The notes under the pieces were generated by a model. That model worked only from the letters and a program-made list of their open reading frames with translations, had not been told where the DNA came from and ran no database searches. 64,000 nt of DNA from Vicinamibacterales bacterium (GTDB lineage Bacteria; Acidobacteriota; Vicinamibacteria; Vicinamibacterales; SCN-69-37): positions 62,001-126,000 of the forward strand of contig JAURFE010000006.1 in assembly GCA_030827135.1 (NCBI GenBank), written 5' to 3'. The translations under genes were made by a program, and so were the position numbers. Shown here piece by piece: positions 36,976 through 45,760 of the stretch (position 1 is the first letter of the stretch; each line of letters starts with the position of its first letter).

Positions 36976-37050
36976 GCGGGAATAACTCAGTGGTAGAGTG
37001 CGACCTTGCCAAGGTCGAAGTCGCGGGTTCGAATCCCGTTTCCCGCTCCA
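36976..37050 (+). tRNA. tRNA-Gly (anticodon GCC)
   Basis: 75 nt including an encoded CCA. The acceptor stem GCGGGAA pairs with TTCCCGC, the anticodon loop is TTGCCAA on a CGACC/GGTCG stem, and the T-arm reads GGTTCGAATCC. It is on the strand opposite to the flanking genes. Confidence 0.97.
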
Positions 37051-37063
37051 TTTCTTACGGCGG

Positions 37064-38239
37064 CTAGCGTCGCCGGGCCTTCAACACCACGTCAATTGAG
37101 TCCGGCCGGGGATTGATGAAGGCAACCCGTGTACGGCCGTCGGGTTCCGTGGAAATGACCCCGGGAATGGCACTATCGGTGAGGTACCAGCCCTCGGGCA
37201 GCACGACGTCGTTGGCCGGCCGGCCGAAATTCCGGTTCCACACGAGTTGGCCGTCAACGAGGCCGTAGCGGCCGGCGTCCGTGTATGTTTCAGTGATGCG
37301 CAGCCGTGAACTGCGTCCGGCCTCGATGGCGGGGAAGTGGATGACCACCACCACCGCGTCGCCTTCCTTGACCGTTTCGACCCGCAGGGATTCGCCGGTA
37401 TCGAGCAGGACCGCCGACGGGTCGGATACTGACGACCCGCCACGAACCACATTGCGGTAGGTCGCCACGCCGGGCCGCGATTCCGTGTAGTCGTGATACA
37501 GCCGGAAGCTGTGCGTCTCGGGCTGCTGCAGGAAGTAGACAATCTCGCGGTCCTGTACGGCGCGTTCGGTGATGCGGAGGTTGGCGAGTTCGTTGCGCGC
37601 GCTGGTCGCCGGCGTACCCGGGGTCATGACGGGCGCCGAGGTGACCGGGGGCGCCTTCGCCGCGGCCGAAGGCGCGGGACGCTGGCGGGCGCGAAGGGCG
37701 ATCCAGGGTGCCGTGGGGCCCGTCTGCCAGTGACTGAGCATCAGCCGGCCGTCCGCTTCCTCGATGACCTGCGACGGGACATTCGACGACAGGATCTCGT
37801 AGCCCTCGGGCAACACAATCGCATTACGCACCCCGCCGAGCGGCCGCTGAAACTCGATCTCGGTCCCCGTCGCGCCGTAGACCCGGGGCTCGCGGGACGT
37901 CTTGCTGATGCGCAGCCGTGTCTCCCCGCCTTTCGGGACCGGTCGGGCCAGCTGCACCCGGAGTTCGTTCTCAACCACCTCGAACGTCAGGGGCTGGCCC
38001 GTCAGTCGATCGATCACCGAGATGCCGGTGGCCTGACTGCCCGGAGACAGGCGTTCCACATACACGCGCGCCCCCGCGGTCGTCGCCGAGACGTCCTCGG
38101 TGATCCGGATGCTCGACGTGGCTGGGTCAAGCAACTCATAACGGGTGTAGGAGTCCGCCGAGCCCGACTGCGCCGAGGGAATCACGGTGCAGAGGGCCGC
38201 CAGGCAGACCGGGGTCGCGAGAACGAGGAGGGATCGCAT
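37064..38239 (-). CDS. Secreted protein of unknown function
   Basis: 391 aa from ATG 38239 (ATG 38248 possible; the longer frame to 38389 runs through repeats). A signal peptide (about 1-24, cleavage near IPSAQS) precedes a beta-rich exterior protein with two similar halves, each containing a GxRxRxSKTSR or RSSRLRITET segment. I recognise no family. TATAAT lies 7 nt upstream of the ATG, without a ribosome-binding site. An octamer array occupies the region just upstream. Confidence 0.72.
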   Translation of the reverse strand: MRSLLVLATPVCLAALCTVIPSAQSGSADSYTRYELLDPATSSIRITEDVSATTAGARVYVERLSPGSQATGISVIDRLTGQPLTFEVVENELRVQLARPVPKGGETRLRISKTSREPRVYGATGTEIEFQRPLGGVRNAIVLPEGYEILSSNVPSQVIEEADGRLMLSHWQTGPTAPWIALRARQRPAPSAAAKAPPVTSAPVMTPGTPATSARNELANLRITERAVQDREIVYFLQQPETHSFRLYHDYTESRPGVATYRNVVRGGSSVSDPSAVLLDTGESLRVETVKEGDAVVVVIHFPAIEAGRSSRLRITETYTDAGRYGLVDGQLVWNRNFGRPANDVVLPEGWYLTDSAIPGVISTEPDGRTRVAFINPRPDSIDVVLKARRR

Positions 38240-38246
38240 GGCGCGC

Positions 38247-38252
38247 ATTATA
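38247..38252 (-). promoter_or_regulatory. Consensus -10 box of a leaderless gene
   Basis: TATAAT on the minus strand, 7 nt before ATG 38239. Immediately upstream lies the octamer array, so the usual -35 position is repeat sequence. Confidence 0.65.
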
Positions 38253-38253
38253 G

Positions 38254-38293
38254 GTGGGCGGATGGGCAGGTGGGCGGATGGGCGGGTGGGCGT
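38254..38293 (+). repeat. Octamer tandem array (RTGGGCRG type)
   Basis: Five successive 8-bp units: GTGGGCGG, ATGGGCAG, GTGGGCGG, ATGGGCGG, GTGGGCGT. It sits between the tRNA-Cys region and the promoter of the minus-strand secreted protein. Confidence 0.85.
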
Positions 38294-38411
38294 CGTGATA
38301 GACTGCCCGGGCGATGATCGTTTCCGTTCGCCTCTCGTGTCGCTGTTGTTGCCGGGCCTAGTGCCTGGCGGCTGCGAGTTGTTCCGCACTCCCCGTCAGT
38401 TGTTTTCAGAA

Positions 38412-38485
38412 GGCGCCGTCGCCAAGCGGTAAGGCAGAGCTCTGCAAAAGCTCCATCCCCGGTTCGATTCCGGGCGGCGCCTCCA
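38412..38485 (+). tRNA. tRNA-Cys (anticodon GCA)
   Basis: 74 nt with encoded CCA. Acceptor GGCGCCG/CGGCGCC, anticodon loop CTGCAAA on a GAGCT/AGCTC stem, T-arm GGTTCGATTCC. Followed after 28 bp by a candidate leaderless promoter. Confidence 0.97.
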
Positions 38486-38513
38486 ATACTGATCCGGGGA
38501 CTCCTGACCCCCT

Positions 38514-38519
38514 TAGAAT
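38514..38519 (+). promoter_or_regulatory. Candidate -10 box of a leaderless gene
   Basis: TAGAAT ends 6 nt before ATG 38526; the sequence between is too short for a ribosome-binding site. Confidence 0.6.
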
Positions 38520-38525
38520 GTGCGC

Positions 38526-39902
38526 ATGCTCCGAACCCGAGTATTGCTGACTCCGGCGTTGGCTCTGTGCGTGATGTCGCTGGCGCCCCAGGCCCAGCAG
38601 GCGCCCGCCCCGGCAACTTTCACCGCACTGGAAGCCGTGGCCCGGCAGGAATTGGCCCAGACACAAGCCCCGGGTGCCGCCATCGCCATCGTCCACGGCG
38701 ACCGCGTGATCTACACGCGCGGCTTCGGTGTCGCGAACGTCGAGACCGGGGAAGCCATACGCCCAGAGATGTTGTTCCGCCTCGGGTCCACCACCAAGAT
38801 GTTTACGGCCGCTGCGGTCGTCCTGCTGGCGGAGCAGGGCAAGCTGAGCCTGACCGATCCCATCGGGAAACACATCAAGGGCCTCACGCCCAAACTCAGC
38901 GCACTCACCGCGCACCAGTTGCTGTCGCACACATCCGGCATCCTCGACGAAGCCCCGATGTTCGGCAGTCATGACGATGAGGCGATGCGGGAAGAGATTG
39001 CGTCGTGGACGGATGCGAAGTTTTTTGCGGAGCCGGGTGCCGTGTACTCGTACTCCAATCCCGCGTATTGGCTGGCCGGGCTGCTGGCTGAGACGGCCGG
39101 GGGCCAGCCGTTCGCGGATCAGGTTGCGACGAGCCTGTTTGCGCCGCTCGGGATGGCCAGGTCCACCTTCCGTCCGACATTGGCGATGACGTATCCGCTG
39201 GCGCAGGGCCACGACCTCGCGGACGGCAAGGTGGCGATTATCCGCCCCGCCGCGAACAACTCGGCGTCATGGCCGGCGGGATCGATCTTTTCGAACGTCA
39301 TGGACCTGTCGCGATGGGTGACGGCCTTTGTGAACGGCGGCCAGGTCGGTGGGGAACAGGTGCTGCCCGCATCGTTGTTCACGCAGCTGACGACGCCGCG
39401 ATCGACGATTCCTGGTGTGGCCAACCGGTATGGCTACGGCGTGCAGGTCGGCACCTGGCGCGGCCTCGACGTCGTCGAGCACACGGGGTCACGGGCCGGG
39501 TACGGGTCGTACATCCGCATGGTGCCCTCGCAGAAGTTTGGGGTGGTGGTGCTGGCCAACCGGACGGGGGTGACCATGCCACGAACGGCGACCGCGGCGA
39601 TTGAAGCAGTGCTGAATCCCGCGCCGGCTCCCGCCGCACCGGCGGCCCGCACGCCGGTGGCGACGACCGACGCTGACCGCGCGCGGTACCGCGGCACCTA
39701 TTCGCAGGGCGCCAGGCAGATGGTCGTGGACGTGAAGGCCGACGCGCTGGTCCTGCGGCAGGGCACGCGGGAGACGCCGATGGAGCAGGTCGAGCCGCAC
39801 GTGTTCACCGCCGGCGGCGCGCGGTATGTGTTTGTGGTCAATGACGCCGGGGTCGTGCAGTTCCTGCACTCCGGCAGCCGATCGTGGAGGAAAGTGCAGT
39901 GA
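38526..39902 (+). CDS. Serine hydrolase, class C beta-lactamase / D-Ala-D-Ala peptidase fold
   Basis: 458 aa from ATG 38526. A signal peptide (cleavage near PQAQQ) precedes the fold with the S-x-x-K motif (STTK, in RLGSTTKMFT) and the YSY motif (YSYSNPAYWLAG), which replaces Y-A-N. The C-terminal domain is a small beta structure (YRGTYSQGARQMVVDV). Such proteins hydrolyse D-amino-acid peptides, esters or peptides, not usually antibiotics. Its stop overlaps the GTG of the following peptidase gene, so the two are likely an exported-hydrolase operon. Confidence 0.9.
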   Translation: MLRTRVLLTPALALCVMSLAPQAQQAPAPATFTALEAVARQELAQTQAPGAAIAIVHGDRVIYTRGFGVANVETGEAIRPEMLFRLGSTTKMFTAAAVVLLAEQGKLSLTDPIGKHIKGLTPKLSALTAHQLLSHTSGILDEAPMFGSHDDEAMREEIASWTDAKFFAEPGAVYSYSNPAYWLAGLLAETAGGQPFADQVATSLFAPLGMARSTFRPTLAMTYPLAQGHDLADGKVAIIRPAANNSASWPAGSIFSNVMDLSRWVTAFVNGGQVGGEQVLPASLFTQLTTPRSTIPGVANRYGYGVQVGTWRGLDVVEHTGSRAGYGSYIRMVPSQKFGVVVLANRTGVTMPRTATAAIEAVLNPAPAPAAPAARTPVATTDADRARYRGTYSQGARQMVVDVKADALVLRQGTRETPMEQVEPHVFTAGGARYVFVVNDAGVVQFLHSGSRSWRKVQ

Positions 39903-41842
39903 AGAACGTAGCCCTGGGATGTGTGTTCGCGTGTGTGGTCAGCGCGGTGGTGATTGGCACGCTGGGAAACCAGCGCGCCCTGCAGGCGGCCACCCAACCC
40001 GTCACTCCGATTTTCGCTGACGGTCAGGCGCAGATCGTTCCTGGATTTCAGGAGCCGGCGCAGTGGATTCGTGAGCGGCTCTGGGTCGAGACCGAGTTCG
40101 ACTCCGACGGCGACACGAAGCGCGACCGCGTCCACGTGGGCGTCGTCCGCCAGCGCCAGACGGAGTCCGAGGGACTCAAGGTCCCGGTCATCTACGCATC
40201 GTCGCCGTACTTCGCCGGCACGTCGGGCGACACCAAGTTCCTGTGGGACGTCAATCAGGAACTGGGGGCGAATCCGCCGCCGCGCACGTCGCAGCCGGAG
40301 ATCAAGTTTCAGCCGGACCGCACGACGATCTCCAACTCGGAGGTGAACACCTGGGTGCCGCGCGGATTCGCAGTGGTGCACTCGGAGGCGACCGGGACGG
40401 GCCTCTCGACGGGATGCCCGACCGTGGGTGGCGCACCGGAGGAACTCGCGCCGAAGGCGGTGATCGACTGGCTCAACGGTCGCGCGAAGGGGTTCACGAC
40501 CGTGGACGGCACCACCGAGGTGAAGGCGACGTGGACGACCGGCAAAGTGGGGATGACGGGCACGTCGTACAACGGCACGATTCCGCTCGCAGCCGCGACC
40601 ACGGGGGTCGCCGGTCTGGAGGCGATCATTCCGATCGCGCCGAACACGTCGTATTACCACTACTACCGGTCGAACGGCCTGATTCGGCATCCCGGCGGGT
40701 GGCTGGGAGAAGACATCGACTTCCTCTACGACTTCGTGCACAGCCAGGCGCCCGAGCGCCGCGCCGCGTGCAACAAGATCTATCGGGACGGTCAGTTTGT
40801 GGAGGGCCGTGACCGGGTGACGGGCGACTACAACACGTTCTGGGCGGAACGCGATCTGCTGAACAAGGTGCAGAACGTGAAGGCCGCCGTGTTGATGGCG
40901 CATGCGTTCAACGACTGGAACGTGGTGCCTGAACACAGCGTGCGCATCAGCGAAGCCCTGAAGGGCCGTGTGCCGCTGATGCAGTACTTCCATCAGGGAG
41001 GCCACGGTGGCGCGCCGCCGCTGGAACTGATGAACAAGTGGTTCACGCGGTACGTGTATGGCGTGGAAAACGGCGTCGAGAAAGAGCCGCGCGCCTGGGT
41101 CGTGCGCGAGGCACCACCCGCGCCACCGACACCACCCGGAACACCCGCACCCGGCCGCGGACGAGGCAACGCGCTGCCCCCGACGCCGTACGATGACTAT
41201 CCGAATCCCAAAGCCGCGACGGTGAACCTGCGCCTGGGGCCGGGCGGAAATCGCGTCGGAGGCCTCGAGCCGGCAGGACGAAGCGTCGCAGTGCAGAATC
41301 CCCTCGAGACGTTGACCGACAACGTGGAGTTTGCGGCGCCGGCATTGGCGCTTGCTGCCGAGTCACCCCATCGGTTGCTCTACGCGACGCCTGAACTCAC
41401 CGCGCCTGTGCACATTTCGGGCACGCCGCGCATCACCGTGCGGCTGGCGTCGAGCAAGGCGGCGGCGAACCTGTCGGTGTATCTGGTGCAGCTCCCCTGG
41501 ACGGAAGGGCCGATCGGCACCGCGAACCTGATCACCCGCGGGTGGGCTGACCCGCAGAACCACCGAGTGCTCACCATGGGCGGCAATTACAACAGCATGG
41601 CGCGCGGCGAGTCGCTCAAGCCCGGCGAGTTTGTGGACGTGACGTTCGATCTCCAGCCCGACGATCAGATCATCCCGGCGGGCAAACGGATCGGCCTGAT
41701 GATTTTCTCCAGTGATCGCGACTTCACGTTGTGGCCGAAGGCAGGCACCGAGCTGACGGTGGACATCACCCGCACGCGTCTTGCCCTGCCGGTCGTCGGC
41801 GGCGACGCGGCATTCACTGGGGCCCTCCCAGGCGTAAGATAG
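39899..41842 (+). CDS. Secreted Xaa-Pro dipeptidyl-peptidase / CocE-NonD hydrolase
   Basis: 647 aa from GTG 39899, with GGAGG at 39886-39890. An N-terminal hydrophobic segment (about 1-25) acts as signal. The alpha/beta-hydrolase domain contains the nucleophile motif GTSYNG, and a late Asp/His pair (HQGGHGG). A proline- and glycine-rich linker at about 405-430 separates the C-terminal jelly-roll (PepX_C) domain. The family cleaves X-Pro dipeptides from peptide N-termini, or esters such as cocaine for CocE. Substrate cannot be set from sequence. Confidence 0.9.
   Translation: MKNVALGCVFACVVSAVVIGTLGNQRALQAATQPVTPIFADGQAQIVPGFQEPAQWIRERLWVETEFDSDGDTKRDRVHVGVVRQRQTESEGLKVPVIYASSPYFAGTSGDTKFLWDVNQELGANPPPRTSQPEIKFQPDRTTISNSEVNTWVPRGFAVVHSEATGTGLSTGCPTVGGAPEELAPKAVIDWLNGRAKGFTTVDGTTEVKATWTTGKVGMTGTSYNGTIPLAAATTGVAGLEAIIPIAPNTSYYHYYRSNGLIRHPGGWLGEDIDFLYDFVHSQAPERRAACNKIYRDGQFVEGRDRVTGDYNTFWAERDLLNKVQNVKAAVLMAHAFNDWNVVPEHSVRISEALKGRVPLMQYFHQGGHGGAPPLELMNKWFTRYVYGVENGVEKEPRAWVVREAPPAPPTPPGTPAPGRGRGNALPPTPYDDYPNPKAATVNLRLGPGGNRVGGLEPAGRSVAVQNPLETLTDNVEFAAPALALAAESPHRLLYATPELTAPVHISGTPRITVRLASSKAAANLSVYLVQLPWTEGPIGTANLITRGWADPQNHRVLTMGGNYNSMARGESLKPGEFVDVTFDLQPDDQIIPAGKRIGLMIFSSDRDFTLWPKAGTELTVDITRTRLALPVVGGDAAFTGALPGVR
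41835..41840 (+). promoter_or_regulatory. Candidate -10 box overlapping the upstream stop codon region
   Basis: TAAGAT ends 7 nt before ATG 41848 and overlaps the end of the upstream stop codon TAG (41840-41842). Confidence 0.35.
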
Positions 41843-41847
41843 CCCCC

Positions 41848-42600
41848 ATGCGTGCATCCCGCTGGGTGACCGGGCTCCTGCTCGTGGTGGCCGTGCTGCC
41901 GCTGGCGGCGCAGCGCCGCGGTTTCGGCGGGGGCCGCAACTGGGTCCCGCCGCCTGCGGCGTCCCCCTACGACGGCCGGTTCGCGATCGTGCGCCTCTGG
42001 TATCCGCATTACGGGGGCTGGGCGTTTGACTACCCGGACATGGAGCAGAACCTGAATCTGATCCTGCCCGAAATCACGGCCATCCAGCCCAGCCCGAACG
42101 GCGGCAATGTGCTGCGCATGGACGATCCCGAGCTGATGAAATTCCCCATCGCGTACCTGTCGGAGCCCGGCTACTGGTATCCGTCCGACACGGAGGTGAC
42201 CGGGCTCCGCACCTACATCGAGAAGGGCGGCTTTCTGATCGTGGACGACTTTCACTTTCAGAACGAGTGGCACGTGTTCGAAACGGCCATGATGCGCGTG
42301 CTGCCGAGCGCGCGCATCGTCCGTCTCGATGTGTCGCACCCCATCTTCAACACCTTCTTTGCCCTCAAGACACTCGACGTCCCCTACCCGGGCCGCCTCG
42401 GCCAGCAGGGGCTCATGGGCGAGTTCTACGGCATCCACGAAGACAACGATCCCGCCAAACGCCTGTCGGTGGTCATCAACTACAACATGGACATCGGCGA
42501 CTACATGGAACACTCCGCCACCGGCCGCTACGCCGTCGATCCGTCGAACGAAGCCTACAAGTTCGGGATCAATTACCTGATGTACGGGATGACCAGATAG
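41848..42600 (+). CDS. Exported DUF4159-domain protein
   Basis: 250 aa. Signal peptide (cleavage near PLAAQR) followed by a Gly/Arg-rich stretch and a DUF4159-type Rossmann-like domain, recognised by FAIVRLWYPHYGGW, VTGLRTYIEKGGFLIVDD and NYNMDIGDYMEHSATGRY. Members often occur with MoxR/VWA genes in gliding or envelope-stress loci; here the nearest MoxR/VWA pair is 5 kb away. Molecular function unknown. It is the last plus-strand gene before a convergent boundary filled with hairpin repeats. Confidence 0.82.
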   Translation: MRASRWVTGLLLVVAVLPLAAQRRGFGGGRNWVPPPAASPYDGRFAIVRLWYPHYGGWAFDYPDMEQNLNLILPEITAIQPSPNGGNVLRMDDPELMKFPIAYLSEPGYWYPSDTEVTGLRTYIEKGGFLIVDDFHFQNEWHVFETAMMRVLPSARIVRLDVSHPIFNTFFALKTLDVPYPGRLGQQGLMGEFYGIHEDNDPAKRLSVVINYNMDIGDYMEHSATGRYAVDPSNEAYKFGINYLMYGMTR

Positions 42601-42615
42601 CGCAGTGCCCGACAT

Positions 42616-42716
42616 GTAGGGCGCGCTGACCTTGAGCGCGCCGTAACGTTGGCACGCTACAGTTCAGCGTGCCCTACGTACTGTGAGGCCGGCACGCTAC
42701 AGGTCAGCGTGCCCTA
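42616..42716. repeat. Three GTAG-head hairpins, one forward and two reversed
   Basis: Unit 1 (42616-42642, plus) has arms GGCGCGCT/AGCGCGCC. Units 2 and 3 (42651-42676 and 42691-42716, minus, 40-bp period) have arms GGCACGCT/AGCGTGCC. The arm changes are compensated so all three stems pair. Fills the gap between convergent genes. Confidence 0.88.
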
Positions 42717-42731
42717 CGTACTGTGAGTGCA

Positions 42732-44051
42732 TTACTTGATCGCGTAGAGGTGCTTGTCGCCGCGAATGTAGATCACGCCATTCGCGAGTGCGGGTGAGGC
42801 CCAGATCTTTTCGTCGAGCGAGTTGGTGCGAATCACTTCGTGGGTGGGGCCGGCGCGGACGACGAACGTGTCGCCGTCTTCGCTGGTCATCAGGAACTTG
42901 TCGCCAAACGACACCGCCGACGCGCGGAAGGTACCCGGCACCGGCGGACGGCCGCCTTCATACATGACGGCTCCGGTACGCGCGTCCAGGCAGGTCGTGA
43001 TGCCGCCGTCGGTGAACAGATACAGGTAGTCGCCAATCGCAATAGGCGACGTCACGTAGGCCGTGCCCTTGTTGTAGCGCCAGGCGATCCGTTCTTCCTC
43101 GGTCCTGGCTTCGGGCCGGAGGGCCATCACGACCTTCGCCGAATTGCCCGCGGTCGCAAACACCAGCCCGTGGGTCGTCACGAAGCTGGGAATGGGATGG
43201 CTGCGTGTGCCGTCCGAGCGCCAGCGTTCCTTGCCCGTCTCCGGGTCGTACGCGATCACCGCTTCGGCCCCGGAGGCGATCAGGTCGATCCGGCCGTCCA
43301 CGGGAAACAGAATGGGGGTCGCCCAGCTGCGACGGTTGTTCCGCTCGGCGCGCCACACTTCCTTGCCGGTGTTGCGATCAAAAGCCCGGATGTTTGATCC
43401 GGTGCCCATTTCCTGATCCACCTGCAGAATCACGAGGTGCTTGAAGAGAATCGGAGAGGTGCCCGGGCCCATGCCGGCCTTCGCGATGTTGCCGAGGTCG
43501 GCCCTCCACTTCAGCACACCATCCATCGAATACGCGTACAGGCCATGCGCTTCAAATGACGCAAACACCATCTGGCCATCCGTCACGACCGACGACGACG
43601 CGTAGGTGTTCAGGCGGTGACGGTCGTCATACATCGGGCCGTCGTATGCCGTGTGGTTCCAGAGAATCTTGCCGCTCCTGGCGTCGATACCCAGCACGTG
43701 CAACGAGTGGTCGTAGTCCACTGCGGTGCTGTCCGGATTCACGTAGCCGGGTTTCAGATCGAATCCCAGATGATCCGGCGCCTTCCGGCCCGGCACATGT
43801 TTGCCCTGGATGGAGGTCGTCAGAAAAATACGGTCGCCCCACACGATGGGGGAGGAGTGCCCGCGACCTGGAATCGCGGATTTCCACGCGATGTTCTCGG
43901 TCGCCGACCACGTGTCCTGATACTCGCCGGTGGCGATGCCCATGCCGTTGGGCCCGCGCCATTGCGCCCAGTGGGGGTTGTGCGTGTCGTCCGGATGGAG
44001 CGGCCACGCAAGACTCGCCAGCAGTGCCAGCGTCACCAGGGTCTTCATCAT
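42732..44051 (-). CDS. Exported PQQ-like beta-propeller protein
   Basis: 439 aa from ATG 44051, which overlaps the anti-sigma stop and has AAGGAA upstream. Signal peptide (about 1-20) and then successive beta-propeller blades with W-docking patterns such as GQMVFASFEAHGLYAYSMDGVLKW, GKEVWRAERNN and TGAVMYEGGRPP. Proteins with this fold act as assembly scaffolds (BamB-like) or bind PQQ; the conserved quinone residues are not clearly present. It is the third gene of an ECF sigma operon. Confidence 0.86.
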   Translation of the reverse strand: MMKTLVTLALLASLAWPLHPDDTHNPHWAQWRGPNGMGIATGEYQDTWSATENIAWKSAIPGRGHSSPIVWGDRIFLTTSIQGKHVPGRKAPDHLGFDLKPGYVNPDSTAVDYDHSLHVLGIDARSGKILWNHTAYDGPMYDDRHRLNTYASSSVVTDGQMVFASFEAHGLYAYSMDGVLKWRADLGNIAKAGMGPGTSPILFKHLVILQVDQEMGTGSNIRAFDRNTGKEVWRAERNNRRSWATPILFPVDGRIDLIASGAEAVIAYDPETGKERWRSDGTRSHPIPSFVTTHGLVFATAGNSAKVVMALRPEARTEEERIAWRYNKGTAYVTSPIAIGDYLYLFTDGGITTCLDARTGAVMYEGGRPPVPGTFRASAVSFGDKFLMTSEDGDTFVVRAGPTHEVIRTNSLDEKIWASPALANGVIYIRGDKHLYAIK

Positions 44052-44296
44052 TTCGGTTCCTTCCCGAGGGCGGCCATCACGGCCCGTACCAGGTCGTCCG
44101 GGCAGTCGGCGGCGCCTTCGTCCTTGCACGCCAGTTGCCCGGCCACAATGGTGGCTCGGTACTGCTCGAGATACACCTGGCAGTTGTGACACCGCGCGAC
44201 ATGGCCGTGAAAGGCGGCATGTACGTCTTCAGGCAGAACGTTGTCGAAGTACTCCATGAGGAAGTCCGACACTTCACGACAACACAGGTCCGTCAT
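44048..44296 (-). CDS. Soluble short anti-sigma factor (zf-HC2)
   Basis: 82 aa with no membrane helix. Zinc motif H-x3-C-x2-C (HVARCHNC) is preceded by CCREVSDFLMEYFDN, the usual anti-sigma helix. Being short and soluble, it may respond to redox or zinc in the cytoplasm rather than span the membrane as the one at 12437 does. Overlaps both neighbours by 4 bp. Confidence 0.88.
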   Translation of the reverse strand: MTDLCCREVSDFLMEYFDNVLPEDVHAAFHGHVARCHNCQVYLEQYRATIVAGQLACKDEGAADCPDDLVRAVMAALGKEPK

Positions 44297-44877
44297 GCGT
44301 GTGCTCCTGCCAGCTGGGGGGCGATGAGGGTGCGGAGGGCCAGCCGGCCGCGATGCAGCCGGATCTTGACCGCGTTGGGGGTGGTCTCCACCAGCCTGGC
44401 GGTTTCTTCGGTCGAGAAACCTTCAATGTCGCGCAGCAACACGACCGTCCGATACGTCTCCGGCAACGCTTCAATCGCCGTGCGCACCATCGCGGCCGTC
44501 TCTTTCCGCGACAGGGCGACGTCCACCGGCTCGGTCCACGACGGGAACTGGTCCGCATGGTGCTGGTCGGGCAGGAAGCGCGGCAGAAGGTCCTGGATCG
44601 GCTCTTCCGGCTTCCGGCGCCTCGTCCGCAGTTTCATCAGCGCCGCATTGACCACGATGGCGTGCAGCCACGTGGAGATCTGCGCGTCGCCCTTGAAGGT
44701 ATGACGCGAACGAAAGGCATTGATGAACGCCTCCTGCACCGCATCCCGCGCGTCTTCTTCGTCGTGGAGCATCCGACGGGCGACGGCGAGCAACCGGCCG
44801 CCGTAGGTGCGGACCAGCGTCTCGAAGACCTGTTCGTCACCGGCCTTCAGGCCTTCGATCAGTGCTGCACCATCCAT
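44293..44877 (-). CDS. ECF RNA polymerase sigma factor
   Basis: 194 aa. Region 2 (about 10-95) with DEEDARDAVQEAFINAFR and region 4 (about 120-180) with STEETARLVETTPNAVKIRLHRGR. It heads an operon with a short anti-sigma factor and a PQQ-propeller protein. A TAGGCT box lies 9 nt before the ATG, so it may be leaderless. A pair of opposed hairpin repeats lies farther upstream. Confidence 0.93.
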   Translation of the reverse strand: MDGAALIEGLKAGDEQVFETLVRTYGGRLLAVARRMLHDEEDARDAVQEAFINAFRSRHTFKGDAQISTWLHAIVVNAALMKLRTRRRKPEEPIQDLLPRFLPDQHHADQFPSWTEPVDVALSRKETAAMVRTAIEALPETYRTVVLLRDIEGFSTEETARLVETTPNAVKIRLHRGRLALRTLIAPQLAGAHA

Positions 44878-44886
44878 CGATGAGGA

Positions 44887-44892
44887 AGCCTA
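44887..44892 (-). promoter_or_regulatory. Candidate -10 box (weak) before the ECF sigma gene
   Basis: TAGGCT on the minus strand, 9 nt before ATG 44877. Confidence 0.35.
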
Positions 44893-44915
44893 ACATGGGC
44901 CCGGCAGGGGCGCGT

Positions 44916-44982
44916 GGCGCGCTACACCCCAGCGCGCCCTACGTACGCCCGTACGTAGGGCGCGCTGGGGTGTCAGCGCGCC
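44916..44982. repeat. Head-to-head pair of GTAG-head hairpins forming a near-perfect long palindrome
   Basis: Left unit (minus) 44916-44942 and right unit (plus) 44955-44982 face each other through TACGTAC and GTACGTA. The two copies are reverse complements apart from one indel, so the stretch could fold into one long hairpin or two short ones. The right edge touches the methyltransferase stop codon. Confidence 0.88.
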
Positions 44983-44983
44983 A

Positions 44984-45760
44984 TTACGGCGCGGGCACCC
45001 AGAGGACACGTGCGCCGAGGGTGCGGTTCGAAAATCCAGCGGCGTCGGAGAATTCCGCGAGTCGTGCGGGAAGATCGACGGCGAACTTGTGGTCACCCGC
45101 CACGGCGCCTTGACGATGTAACGCCCGTGCCCAGTCATCCCACCACGGCGCGGCCCCTCGGGCGAGCGGTTCCACCAGCAGAAACGACGCGCCGCGCGAG
45201 ACGGCCGCCGCAACGGTCTCGAGCAGGCGGGCGCGTCCGGGCGCTTCGAGTTCGTTGACGGCCCAGCCCGCCACAATGCCGGTGCCGCTCAGTGATCCAC
45301 GGCCCTTGACCGTGCGCTCCATCGCCGCCACGGCGTCCAGGCGCACCGGACGCCCCGTGAGTCCGAGCGTCTGCCAGTTCCACCGCGCTTCCTCGAGCGC
45401 CCAGGGATGCAGGTCGTAGCCGTCGATGGACGCGCGGGGATCGGAGCCCGCCATGGCCCACGCCGCGCCACACACCCCCGTACCGCAGCCGAGGTCAATG
45501 ATTCGTGTCGGCGGGGCGGCGGTCGTGACGGCCCGCACGGCCGCGTCCACGGTGAGCAGGTGCAGCGGCGCGTAAAACAGCCCGAAGGCTGCGCGTTTTC
45601 CGGCAGAGTCGAGTGGTGAACGGGTGGGAAGCTGCCCCCGGCGTTCCACGTACCGGACCGAAAGCGCGCGCACCGCGCGTGTGAACTCCGGCCGCGTCAG
45701 ATTGGCGAGATGCCGGGTCTCCAGGGCGGCGAGGAAATGGTCCCGCTCGGTGGGAGTCAC
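44984..45760 (-). CDS. Class I SAM-dependent methyltransferase
   Basis: 258 aa, GTG start at 45760. Motif I IDLGCGTGVCG (SAM binding), then motif II DGYDLHPWALEEA. The N-terminal helical region RALSVRYVERRGQLP and the following helices resemble Rsm22-type rRNA methyltransferases, but without enough to name the substrate. It overlaps the HMG-CoA lyase stop by 4 bp (GTGA), so it is the last gene of the leucine-degradation operon by position. Confidence 0.82.
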   Translation of the reverse strand: MTPTERDHFLAALETRHLANLTRPEFTRAVRALSVRYVERRGQLPTRSPLDSAGKRAAFGLFYAPLHLLTVDAAVRAVTTAAPPTRIIDLGCGTGVCGAAWAMAGSDPRASIDGYDLHPWALEEARWNWQTLGLTGRPVRLDAVAAMERTVKGRGSLSGTGIVAGWAVNELEAPGRARLLETVAAAVSRGASFLLVEPLARGAAPWWDDWARALHRQGAVAGDHKFAVDLPARLAEFSDAAGFSNRTLGARVLWVPAP

